Source: DASQQQ01 sp036390995 (GTDB taxonomy: Bacteria; Actinomycetota; UBA4738; HRBIN12). From it: a stretch of DNA of 13,973 bases. Numbering within the stretch: position 1 is the stretch's first letter; the number at the start of each line of letters is the position of its first letter. The notes under the pieces are model-generated. The model was not told the DNA's origin, did no database searches, and worked only from the letters and a program-made list of their open reading frames with translations. Shown here in pieces: positions 6,690 through 13,090 of this stretch. Both the position numbers and the translations under genes were made by a program. The DNA lies in contig DASWAT010000087.1 of assembly GCA_036390995.1 (NCBI GenBank), positions 1 to 13,973 of the forward strand, given 5' to 3'.

Positions 6690-8957
6690 ATGACGCTCAC
6701 GCTCGCCTCCTCCGTCTCCGCGGTCGACGCCCGCCTGGCCGATCGCAGGACCGGCTTCCGAACGAAGGGGCCTCCGGCCGCCGAGGTCCTGGCGGAGTCC
6801 TTGGAGATCCACACGGTGGGCGACCTCTTGTCCCACTACCCCCGTCGGTACATCGATCGGTCGCAGGTGGCACGGATCGGCGAGCTCCGGATCGGTCAGT
6901 ACGCGACCGTGATCGCCAAGGTCAAGCGCGTGAGCAAGCGCCAGACCAGACGCCACCAGACGATGGTGACGGTCACCCTCTACGACGGCAGCGGCTACCT
7001 CGACCTCACCTTCTTCAACCAGCCGTGGGCCGCCTCCCAGCACAAGGAGGGACACGAGCTTGCGGTTTCTGGCGTGGCTCAGCAGTACCGCGGCCGACTG
7101 CAGCTCGCGAACCAGGAGGTCGAACCGCTGACGGGGGACGACCAGGACCTCGTGCACACCGGCCGCATCACCCCGGTCCACCCCGGGACAGAAGGCATCA
7201 CGACCCGCACGATCCGCGAGCTCGTCTTCCGAGCGCTCCAGCAGCTACCGGCCATCGCGGACCCCTTGCCGCCCTCGATCGTGGAGGCGGAGTCGTTGTT
7301 GCCGTTCGATGAGGCCATCCGCACGATCCACTTCCCCGAGTCGCAGGAGGAGCTGCACCGGGCCAGGGAGCGGCTGAAGTTCGACGAGCTCTTCACGCTG
7401 GAGCTCGGGGTGGCGTTCCGCAAGCGGCGGGTCGAGGCGGCGGAGCAGGGCGTGCTCCACCGACCGGACGGCCCGCTCGAGGAAGCGATGTCGACCTCGC
7501 TGCCGTTCGAACCCACGGGCGCGCAGCGTCGTGCCATGCGCGAGGTCGCGGCAGCCATGGCCCGCCCCCGCCCGATGAACCTGCTGCTGCAGGGAGACGT
7601 CGGTGCCGGCAAGACCGTCGTCGCGCTGCACGCGGCGCTGGTGGCGATCCAGTCCGGCCACCAGGCCGCCATCATGGCCCCCACCGAGGTGCTGGCCGCA
7701 CAGCACTTCCGCTCGATGACGTCCCTGCTCACTCCTCTCGGCGCCGTTCCGTACCTCGCGATGCAGAACGGACGTGCCTCTGCGGACGACGCACAGCTGT
7801 CGCTCCTGGAGGGAGTGGTCGAGCCGGCGCGGAGCCGGGGGTCGGACGGGGGGTGGTCCAGCGAAGCAGCAGCTCGACCTACCCCCGGGAGCCGCGCAGT
7901 CACCTACGCGCTCCTCACGGCCGCCGTGACCGGGAAGGACCGAAGGTGGATCCTCGAGGGCATCGCGAACGGTGACGTGGATCTCGTCGTCGGAACGCAC
8001 GCCCTCGTCCAGGAGGGCGTGTCGTTCAACGATCTCTCTCTGGCCGTGATCGACGAGCAGCACCGATTCGGCGTCCATCAACGCATGGCGCTGAAAGGCA
8101 AGGGTGGATCGCCGGACGTCCTCATCATGACCGCAACGCCCATCCCCCGGACGCTCGCGCTCACCTACTACGGAGACCTCGACGTGGTCGTGCTGGACGA
8201 GATGCCCGAGGGTCGCCGGCCCGTTCACACGCGCATCGCCCGGACCGCCGTCGAGCGACGGCAGGCCTACGGCCTCGTCCGTCGGGAGGTCGAGGCGGGG
8301 CGGCAGGCCTTCGTGGTGTGCGCCGCGATCGACGAGGCGAACAAGAAGGACGTTCGGGCGGCGGAGGCGGAGGCCGAGCGTTTGGCTACGCAGGTGTTCC
8401 CGGATCTGTCGGTGGAGCTGCTCCACGGCCGCATGCGTCCCGCCGACAAGGAGCGCGTGATGGACGAGTTCCGCGCCGGCAGGCATCATCTCCTGATCTC
8501 GACGACGGTCATCGAGGTGGGGGTCGACATCCCGAACGCCACCGTGATGCTGGTGGAGAATGCGGAGCGGTTCGGACTCGCCCAGTTGCACCAGTTGCGC
8601 GGACGGATCGGCCGCGGCGGATACGCTTCCTCCTGCATCCTGTTCGACGAGAGCCGTGAGGACAACGAAGAGGCCCGGGCCAGGCTGGCGGCCATGGTCC
8701 GAACCACGGACGGCTTCGAGCTGGCCGACGAGGACCTTCGGCTTCGCGGTGAGGGAACGCTCTTCGACGTACGGCAGTCGGGGATGCCGGACCTGAAGCT
8801 CGCGCGCCTGGCAGAGGACTTCGAACTGGTGGAGCGGGCCCGCGCTCGCGCGTTCGAGATGATCGACGAGGACCCCCGACTGGAGCAGCATCCCGAGCTC
8901 CTGCAGGAGCTCCGCTCACGGTTCGAGCGCTCCATCGATTGGCTGTTCCATTCCTGA
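6690..8957 (+). CDS. recG: ATP-dependent DNA helicase RecG
   Basis: RecG remodels stalled replication forks and branched DNA. From ATG 6690 the protein has 755 residues. An N-terminal wedge/OB part (TVGDLLSHYPRRYIDRS, then a strand-rich VTVTLYDGSGYLDLTFFNQ) is followed by a superfamily-2 helicase core: Walker A GDVGAGKT at 302-309, APTEVLAAQHF, VGTHALVQEGV, Walker B DEQH at 455-458, MTATPIPRTLALTYYGDLD, STTVIEVGVDIPNA and QLRGRIGRG. The C-terminal TGFELADEDLRLRGEGTLF region is typical of RecG. About 45 extra residues lie at roughly 360-410, between motif Ia and the VGTHAL segment. The in-frame ATG at 6639 would add 17 residues (start codon overlapping the lipoprotein's in CCATGG); it is less likely, since 6690 has a -10-like hexamer in front and leaves room for divergent promoters. 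It is followed directly by a PAS-like remnant. Confidence 0.95.
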   Translation: MTLTLASSVSAVDARLADRRTGFRTKGPPAAEVLAESLEIHTVGDLLSHYPRRYIDRSQVARIGELRIGQYATVIAKVKRVSKRQTRRHQTMVTVTLYDGSGYLDLTFFNQPWAASQHKEGHELAVSGVAQQYRGRLQLANQEVEPLTGDDQDLVHTGRITPVHPGTEGITTRTIRELVFRALQQLPAIADPLPPSIVEAESLLPFDEAIRTIHFPESQEELHRARERLKFDELFTLELGVAFRKRRVEAAEQGVLHRPDGPLEEAMSTSLPFEPTGAQRRAMREVAAAMARPRPMNLLLQGDVGAGKTVVALHAALVAIQSGHQAAIMAPTEVLAAQHFRSMTSLLTPLGAVPYLAMQNGRASADDAQLSLLEGVVEPARSRGSDGGWSSEAAARPTPGSRAVTYALLTAAVTGKDRRWILEGIANGDVDLVVGTHALVQEGVSFNDLSLAVIDEQHRFGVHQRMALKGKGGSPDVLIMTATPIPRTLALTYYGDLDVVVLDEMPEGRRPVHTRIARTAVERRQAYGLVRREVEAGRQAFVVCAAIDEANKKDVRAAEAEAERLATQVFPDLSVELLHGRMRPADKERVMDEFRAGRHHLLISTTVIEVGVDIPNATVMLVENAERFGLAQLHQLRGRIGRGGYASSCILFDESREDNEEARARLAAMVRTTDGFELADEDLRLRGEGTLFDVRQSGMPDLKLARLAEDFELVERARARAFEMIDEDPRLEQHPELLQELRSRFERSIDWLFHS

Positions 8958-8966
8958 GTCCCCGGC

Positions 8967-9115
8967 GATCGACCTCCGGATCTCACCTCGCTGCTGGGGT
9001 ACGAGCCCGAGGAGGTTCTCGGGATCCCGGGATGGTGGTCGGAGCGGCTGCAGCCCGATGAGGGAGGGGCGTTCCACGAGCTGCTCGCCGCCCGAGGAAA
9101 CCCAAGGGGTCCAGG
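8967..9115 (+). pseudogene. Remnant of a PAS sensor domain after recG
   Basis: The spacer from 8958 to 9162 holds no gene with a start codon. In the recG frame, straight after its TGA, it encodes DLTSLLGYEPEEVLGIPGWW followed by SERLQPDEGGAFHELLAARG. This follows the PAS_3-type core '(I/L)LGY.pEE.l....w...lhPdD...v...l...g'. There is no ATG, GTG or TTG in this frame between the recG stop and 9115, the N-terminal part of the PAS fold is missing and no kinase or cyclase domain follows. It is best read as a leftover of a sensor gene lost by deletion. Stop-codon read-through from recG is a less likely alternative. The resemblance was judged by eye. Confidence 0.45.
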
Positions 9116-9150
9116 CCTCCTGAGCGCGGCGAGCCCGGACATCCTCCGGC

Positions 9151-9156
9151 TACAGT
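9151..9156 (+). promoter_or_regulatory. Candidate -10 element for leaderless rsmD transcript
   Basis: TACAGT matches TANNNT and ends exactly 6 bases before the ATG at 9163, which would put the transcription start on the A of the start codon. There is no ribosome site in front of rsmD. The -35 region shows no clear match. Confidence 0.4.
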
Positions 9157-9162
9157 GCCCGC

Positions 9163-9717
9163 ATGCGCGTGATCTCCGGAACGGCGAAGGGCACCCGGCT
9201 CGCCCCGGTCCCCGGAGGGGTGCGGCCCGTGTCCGACCGGGCTCGGGAGGGACTGTTCTCAAGCCTGACGGCCGACGTGCCGGACTCGCGCGTACTCGAT
9301 CTGTTCGCCGGAACCGGGGCCCTGGGCATCGAGGCGCTATCCCGGGGGGCGGCCGGGGCCGTGTTCGTGGACCGCAGTCGCGAGGCCGTCCGGACCATCG
9401 AGGAGAACCTCGAGCGTACCCATCTGGCGGGTCGGGCCGAGGTGGTCCGCTCGGCGGTCTCCGCATTTCTCACCGGAGATGACAGAACCCGGGATCCGTT
9501 CGACCTGTGCCTGGCCGATCCGCCGTTCGACGCCCCGCAGGCTGAGGTGGACGAGGTGCTCGCCGGGCTGACCGGTGGTTGGCTCGGCGGGAACGACTGG
9601 ACCGTGGCCCTGACCCGCAGGAACCGGAGTTCCACGCCTGTGATTCCGGTACACTGGCGCCTCGCGAGGCGCCTCGAGTACGGGGACAGCCTCGTCCTGG
9701 TCTACCGCGAGCGTTAG
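9163..9717 (+). CDS. rsmD: 16S rRNA (guanine-966-N2)-methyltransferase RsmD
   Basis: This 184-residue S-adenosylmethionine-dependent methyltransferase acts on a guanine of 16S rRNA during small-subunit assembly. The start MRVISGTAKGTRL is typical of the family, followed by RPVSDRAREGLFSSL, the SAM-binding motif VLDLFAGTGALGIEALSRGA (about 46-65), the acidic end of the next strand (VFVDRS) and the catalytic LADPPFD (DPPF/Y-type) near residue 118. The length is normal. No ribosome site precedes the ATG, and a leaderless start is likely. It heads a run of co-directional genes: the stop is 14 bases before coaD, and the rsmD-coaD pair is common across bacteria. A perfect 18-bp palindrome lies at 9656-9673, inside its 3' end. 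Confidence 0.94.
   Translation: MRVISGTAKGTRLAPVPGGVRPVSDRAREGLFSSLTADVPDSRVLDLFAGTGALGIEALSRGAAGAVFVDRSREAVRTIEENLERTHLAGRAEVVRSAVSAFLTGDDRTRDPFDLCLADPPFDAPQAEVDEVLAGLTGGWLGGNDWTVALTRRNRSSTPVIPVHWRLARRLEYGDSLVLVYRER
9656..9673. repeat. Perfect 18-bp palindrome near the 3' end of rsmD
   Basis: GGCGCCTCG is followed by its exact reverse complement, CGAGGCGCC. The palindrome ends 41 bases before the rsmD stop and could form a hairpin in the mRNA. It codes for Arg/Leu/Ala-rich residues, so codon composition contributes to it. Confidence 0.4.
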
Positions 9718-9731
9718 CGGGGGAGGTCTGC

Positions 9732-10217
9732 ATGGGCCTGACCGCCCTGTGTCCGGGGACGTTCGACCCCGTGACGAATGGTCATCTCGACATCATCGAG
9801 CGGGCGGGCCAGCACTTCGACACAGTGGTCGTCGCGGTGCTGGAGAACCCAGCCAAGTTACCGCTCTTCAGCGTGGAAGAACGAGTCTCCATGCTGAAGG
9901 AGGCCACGTCGGGCCTTCCGAACGTGGAGATCGACTCGTTCTCCGGATTGCTCGTCGAATTCGCAAGACGGAGGGGGTCGATGGTGATCGTGAAGGGGCT
10001 TCGGGCGGTCACCGACTTCGAGTACGAGATCCAGATGGCCCAGATGAACCAGCGGCTCGCCGGCGTCGAGACCTTCTTCATGACCACGGCGCCGAATTGG
10101 TCGTACCTGTCCTCCTCGCTGGTGAAGGAGGTCGCGCAGTACGGCGGCGACGTCTCCGGGCTGGTACCGGCGGCGGTGGCCGATCGGCTGGCGGAGAAGC
10201 TCGGGGGGCCGGCCTAG
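9732..10217 (+). CDS. coaD: Phosphopantetheine adenylyltransferase
   Basis: This 161-residue enzyme transfers AMP from ATP to 4'-phosphopantetheine to give dephospho-CoA, the fourth of the five steps of CoA synthesis, in the cytoplasm. It shows all the main marks of the nucleotidyltransferase fold: CPGTFDPVTNGHLDIIERA at the start with the TxGH ATP-binding motif, VKGLRAVTDFEYEIQMAQMN in the middle and SYLSSSLVKEVAQYGGDVS (the 'ISSTxVR'-type motif) near the C-terminus. The GGAGG at 9722-9726 is well placed for the ATG at 9732. Its TAG stop is immediately followed by the GTG of the next gene, so translation is probably coupled. Length and motifs are normal. Confidence 0.96.
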   Translation: MGLTALCPGTFDPVTNGHLDIIERAGQHFDTVVVAVLENPAKLPLFSVEERVSMLKEATSGLPNVEIDSFSGLLVEFARRRGSMVIVKGLRAVTDFEYEIQMAQMNQRLAGVETFFMTTAPNWSYLSSSLVKEVAQYGGDVSGLVPAAVADRLAEKLGGPA

Positions 10218-10757
10218 GTGGATCTGGCCGCCCGGTTGCAGCAACTCGAGGACATGGTGAAGGAGGCCAAGTCCATGCCGCTCTCCTCGTCGGCGCTCCT
10301 GAACCGCGACGAGGTCCTGGAACTGCTGGTCGAGATGAAGGAGTCCCTGCCGGAGGAGGTCAAACAGGCCCGGTGGGTGGTGAAGGATCGCGAGGAGTTG
10401 CTCACGAAGGCGCGCCGCGACGCCGAACGGCTCGTCGACGAGGCTCGCGAGGAGCAGCTGCGCCTGGCCTCCCAGGAGGAGGTCGTGAAGCGGGCCGACG
10501 AGGAGGCCGAGCGGATCGTGGCCGAGGCCCGCGAGCAGGCCCGCCAGATGCGGTTGGAGACCGAGGACTACGTGGACGCGAAGCTCGCGCAGTTCGAGAT
10601 CGCGCTGCAGCGGATCGGTGAGGAGATCGCCACGACCAGCACGGGCCTGGCTCGGACGGTGGACCAGGTCGAGGTGGGGCGGCAGCGGCTGCGGGGCCTG
10701 GCCCCGGCGCAGCAGGAGTTCGCGTCTGAGGCCATGGAGGAGGAGGAGGAACCGTGA
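10218..10757 (+). CDS. DivIVA-like coiled-coil protein (SepIVA-like by position)
   Basis: The 179-residue protein starts at a GTG touching the coaD stop. It is almost all charged helix, with heptad-like Glu/Arg/Leu patterns from about residue 45 to 150 (EELLTKARRDAERLVDEARE, ADEEAERIVAEAREQARQMR), and ends in an acidic EEEEEP tail. No membrane helix is seen, which argues against an ATP synthase b subunit, a frequent automatic label for such sequences. Actinobacteria carry a DivIVA-related coiled-coil gene between coaD and yceD or next to yceD-rpmF-rnc. The mycobacterial member SepIVA (Rv2927c) acts in septation and cell-envelope growth. Homology here rests on position and coiled-coil nature rather than a clear motif. 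The stop overlaps the next gene's ATG by one base. Confidence 0.7.
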   Translation: MDLAARLQQLEDMVKEAKSMPLSSSALLNRDEVLELLVEMKESLPEEVKQARWVVKDREELLTKARRDAERLVDEAREEQLRLASQEEVVKRADEEAERIVAEAREQARQMRLETEDYVDAKLAQFEIALQRIGEEIATTSTGLARTVDQVEVGRQRLRGLAPAQQEFASEAMEEEEEP

Positions 10758-11269
10758 TGCGCGCCATCGACATCCGAGACCTGCTCGATCATCCGGGGAC
10801 CTCGCGCGTGGTGCACGTCGACGAGCCGGTCGAAGGGCTGCACACCGAGCTCGCGGACGTCCCCGCCGACACGCCGCTCGCCGGCGACCTCCAGCTGGAG
10901 AGCGTGGTCGAGGGCATCTTCGTGACCGGCTCCGTGGGAGGGCGCATGACCATGCGCTGCGCGCGCTGTCTGAAGGAGTTCGAGCGCGACTTCGACGTCG
11001 AGATGAACGAGCTGTTCGTCCGCGAGCCCGGGCCGGAGGACGACTACGTCCTGGCCGACGACCTCACGCTCGATCCCGAGCCGATGGTGCGCGACGCGGT
11101 CGTGCTGTCCATGCCGTTCGCCCCGTTCTGCCGCCCGGACTGCCGCGGCCTGTGCGAGCGCTGCGGCGGGGACCGCAACGTCGGCGGATGCACGTGCCCG
11201 CCCCGCGTGGATCCACGGTGGGCGGGGCTCGAGCAGCTGTTCGAAGACCGGTCGGGCGACCGGTCCTGA
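10757..11269 (+). CDS. YceD/DUF177-family protein
   Basis: The 170-residue protein belongs to the DUF177 (YceD) family, found just upstream of rpmF in many bacteria and linked in the literature to ribosomal RNA or 50S accumulation. Visible marks: a strand-rich N-terminal half (LAGDLQLESVVEGIFVTGSV), then MTMRCARCLKEFERDF with a CxxC pair, an acidic strand with NELFVREPG, and a C-terminal CRPDCRGLCERCGG followed by CTCPPRVDPRW, the usual Cys-rich ending. Start choice: GTG at 10754 and ATG at 10757 are adjacent. The AGGAGGAGGA at 10741-10750 is better spaced for the ATG, which also gives a TGATG overlap with the previous stop. A stem-loop lies one base before its stop codon. Confidence 0.88.
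   Translation: MRAIDIRDLLDHPGTSRVVHVDEPVEGLHTELADVPADTPLAGDLQLESVVEGIFVTGSVGGRMTMRCARCLKEFERDFDVEMNELFVREPGPEDDYVLADDLTLDPEPMVRDAVVLSMPFAPFCRPDCRGLCERCGGDRNVGGCTCPPRVDPRWAGLEQLFEDRSGDRS
11246..11265 (+). promoter_or_regulatory. Stem-loop between yceD and rpmF
   Basis: GACCGGTC at 11246-11253 and again at 11258-11265, with a GGGC spacer. The octamer is its own reverse complement, so the pair can form an 8-bp GC-rich hairpin with a 4-base loop. It ends one base before the yceD stop and 23 bases before the rpmF ATG. It could affect mRNA processing, partial termination or rpmF initiation. There is no U-tract. Confidence 0.4.
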
Positions 11270-11288
11270 CCTCGGAAGGGATAGAACG

Positions 11289-11465
11289 ATGCCGGTACCG
11301 AAGCGAAGGCAGAGCCACACCCGCGGAGCCAAGCGCCGCGCGAACTGGAAGGCGCAGGCTCCCACGTACTCCGAGTGCCCGCAGTGCCACCAACCGAAGC
11401 TGCCCCACCGCGTGTGCGCGAACTGTGGCTACTACGCGGGCCGCCAGGCGATCGAGGTCGAGTAG
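11289..11465 (+). CDS. rpmF: 50S ribosomal protein L32
   Basis: This 58-residue protein has the complete L32 pattern: MPVPKRRQSHTRGAKRRANW at the start, then a zinc ribbon with CPQCHQPKLPHRVC and CANCGYYAGRQAIEVE. The two CxxC pairs are the Zn2+ ligands. It is a component of the large ribosomal subunit. A GGAAGG ribosome site lies at 11274-11279, 9 bases before the ATG. It sits 19 bases after yceD and 4 bases before rnc, the classical yceD-rpmF pairing. Confidence 0.96.
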   Translation: MPVPKRRQSHTRGAKRRANWKAQAPTYSECPQCHQPKLPHRVCANCGYYAGRQAIEVE

Positions 11466-11469
11466 GCGC

Positions 11470-12201
11470 GTGAGCGCGCGCGGGGCCGACGAGCCGGCGT
11501 CCCGGGCTCTCGAACGGGCGCTCCACGTCCGATTCCGCGACGCGGAGCTGCGCGAGACCGCGCTCACGCACCGGTCCTTCGCGTTCGAGGAGGGGCTCGA
11601 CGCCAACAACGAGCGCCTCGAGTTCCTCGGCGACGCCGTGCTCGGGCTCGTGGTCACCGATCTCGCGTACCGGGAGTTCCCGGACCTGGCCGAGGGCGAG
11701 CTCGCGAAGCTCCGGGCGGCCATCGTCAACATGTCCGCGCTGGCGGACGTCGCGCGCGATCTCCGCCTCGGCCGGGTGGTGAAGCTCGGCAAGGGCGAGG
11801 AGATGAGCGGCGGGCGCGACAAGTCGAGCATCCTCGCGGACGCACTCGAGGCGGTGCTCGGCGCGATCTACCTCGATCTCGGACTCGGCGTGGCCAGGAA
11901 GATCATCGAGCGTCTCTTCCGGCCGCGGATGGTCGCCTACGTCCGAGGGGAGGGCGAACGGGACTTCAAGACGATCCTGCAGGAGCTTGCCTCGCAGGAT
12001 CTCCGCCTTCTGCCCGAGTACAAGATCGAGGACCGGGGGCCCGACCACCAGAAGGAGTTCACCGCCACGGTGTATCTGGGGGGCCGCGCGTGGGGGACCG
12101 GGACCGGCCGGTCGAAGAAGGAGGCCGAGCAGCAGGCCGCGCACGAGGCGTTCGTCCGGCTCTCGGAGCGCGACGTCGAGAGCACGCCGAAGGGGGGATA
12201 G
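11470..12201 (+). CDS. rnc: Ribonuclease III
   Basis: The 243-residue enzyme cuts double-stranded RNA and processes rRNA precursors and some mRNAs. The GTG at 11470 was chosen because upstream codons run into rpmF and the N-terminus then has normal length. The RNase III domain holds the signature NERLEFLGDAVL at 47-58 (E51 and D55) and DKSSILADALEAVLGAIYLD (D124 and E127), the four acidic residues that bind Mg2+. The C-terminal double-stranded-RNA-binding domain runs from about 165 to 235: DFKTILQELASQ, YKIEDRGPDHQKEFTATVYL, GTGRSKKEAEQQAAHEAF. The stop TAG directly precedes the GTG of the glycosylase gene, so the two are translationally coupled. All key residues are present. Confidence 0.96.
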   Translation: MSARGADEPASRALERALHVRFRDAELRETALTHRSFAFEEGLDANNERLEFLGDAVLGLVVTDLAYREFPDLAEGELAKLRAAIVNMSALADVARDLRLGRVVKLGKGEEMSGGRDKSSILADALEAVLGAIYLDLGLGVARKIIERLFRPRMVAYVRGEGERDFKTILQELASQDLRLLPEYKIEDRGPDHQKEFTATVYLGGRAWGTGTGRSKKEAEQQAAHEAFVRLSERDVESTPKGG

Positions 12202-13044
12202 GTGGAGCTTCCCGAAGTCGAGGTGATGCGCCGGGACCTGGAGAAGGACGTCGTCGGGCGCAAGATCGCGAAGACCGAGGTCCGGCCGACGAAGAACGCG
12301 ATGCGGGTGATCCGCCGGCATGGCAAGCGCAAGGAGTTCACGGACCGCCTGACGGGCCGGAAGATCGCGAAGGCCGAGCGGCGCGGCAAGTACGTCCTGC
12401 TCCACCTGGACAACGGGGACGCTCTCGTCGTGCACTTCGGCATGAGCGGGCAGTTCATCCGCGGCAACAGGCGCGCGGCGCTGCCGCCGCACACCCACGT
12501 CGTGCTCACGTTCCAGCAGGGCGGTGACCTCCGGTTCGTTGACGCGCGCACCTTCGGCGAGATGTTCGTCTCGACCGCCGACGAGCTCGGCAAGGTGAAA
12601 GAGCTCCAGCACATCGCGATCGATCCGCTCGACCACGTGTTCACGTGGCAGACGTTCGGGGGGTTGATGGCGCAGCGGGCGACGAAGCTCAAGCCGCTCC
12701 TCATGGATCAGAAGTTCCTCTCCGGTCTGGGCAACATCTACTCGGACGAGGTGCTGTTCGCGGCCGGCCTGCGCCACGATCGGATGTCGGATTCGCTCTC
12801 GTCGCAGGAGGTTCGCCGGATGTACCGCGCGCTCCAAGAGGTGCTGCAAGATGCCATCCGGTTCCGAGGGACCACGCTCGACGACGAGGCCTACGTGGAT
12901 CTGTTCGGCAAGCCCGGCGAGTTCCAGAACGAGCTGAAGGTGTACGGGCGCGCGGGCCAGCCCTGCCGCCGCTGCCGTACCCCCATCGAGGTCGTCAAGG
13001 TGGCCGGGCGCAACTCGTACTTCTGCCCCCAATGCCAGAGCTGA
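12202..13044 (+). CDS. mutM: Formamidopyrimidine-DNA glycosylase family protein (Fpg/MutM-like, no N-terminal Pro)
   Basis: The 280-residue protein belongs to the Fpg/Nei family, which removes oxidised bases such as 8-oxoguanine and then nicks the strand. It is recognisable throughout: ELPEVEVMRRDLEKDVVGRK at the N-terminus, RRGKYVLLHLDNG with the conserved lysine, HFGMSGQF, the helix-two-turn-helix LSGLGNIYSDEVLFAAG with the DNA-contacting Asn, and the zinc finger CRRC...GRNSYFCPQC with its Arg and four Cys. Odd point: normal Fpg reads M-P-E-L-P-E-V-E, and after Met removal Pro1 is the nucleophile. Here the frame reads (V)M-E-L-P-E-V-E, and the codon before the GTG is the rnc stop TAG, so Pro1 cannot be encoded. 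The initiator Met takes its place, and Met before Glu is not normally removed. Function may be altered or use the Met amine. Arrangement next to rnc is normal for actinobacteria. Confidence 0.9.
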   Translation: MELPEVEVMRRDLEKDVVGRKIAKTEVRPTKNAMRVIRRHGKRKEFTDRLTGRKIAKAERRGKYVLLHLDNGDALVVHFGMSGQFIRGNRRAALPPHTHVVLTFQQGGDLRFVDARTFGEMFVSTADELGKVKELQHIAIDPLDHVFTWQTFGGLMAQRATKLKPLLMDQKFLSGLGNIYSDEVLFAAGLRHDRMSDSLSSQEVRRMYRALQEVLQDAIRFRGTTLDDEAYVDLFGKPGEFQNELKVYGRAGQPCRRCRTPIEVVKVAGRNSYFCPQCQS

Positions 13045-13090
13045 GGGCGACGTGGTGCGCGGCTCGCACATCCTGCAAGCGCTGTAGAGA

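Noticed and set aside
7245..8891. 548-codon minus-strand open frame inside recG
   Set aside because: It lies entirely within the helicase core, which is conserved on the plus strand, and its product has no recognisable pattern.
8895..8912. Perfect 18-bp palindrome GAGCTCCTG/CAGGAGCTC in recG as a stand-alone feature
   Set aside because: It encodes Glu-Leu-Leu-Gln-Glu-Leu with common codons, which tend to give such palindromes; a similar one occurs near 378-394. It is kept only as part of the pattern of 3'-end palindromes.
10218..10757. ATP synthase subunit b as an identity for the coiled-coil gene
   Set aside because: There is no N-terminal membrane helix and no ATP synthase genes nearby. 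Gene position favours the DivIVA-like SepIVA group.
10618..12201. 527-codon plus-strand frame ending with RNase III, suggesting an N-terminal extension
   Set aside because: Its first 280 or so residues are Arg/Ala/Pro-rich, out-of-frame readings of the coiled-coil, yceD and rpmF genes. RNase III of normal length starts at GTG 11470.
11044..13071. 675-codon minus-strand open frame opposite yceD, rpmF, rnc and mutM
   Set aside because: It crosses four recognisable plus-strand genes and has no family motif; it is a shadow of their codon bias.
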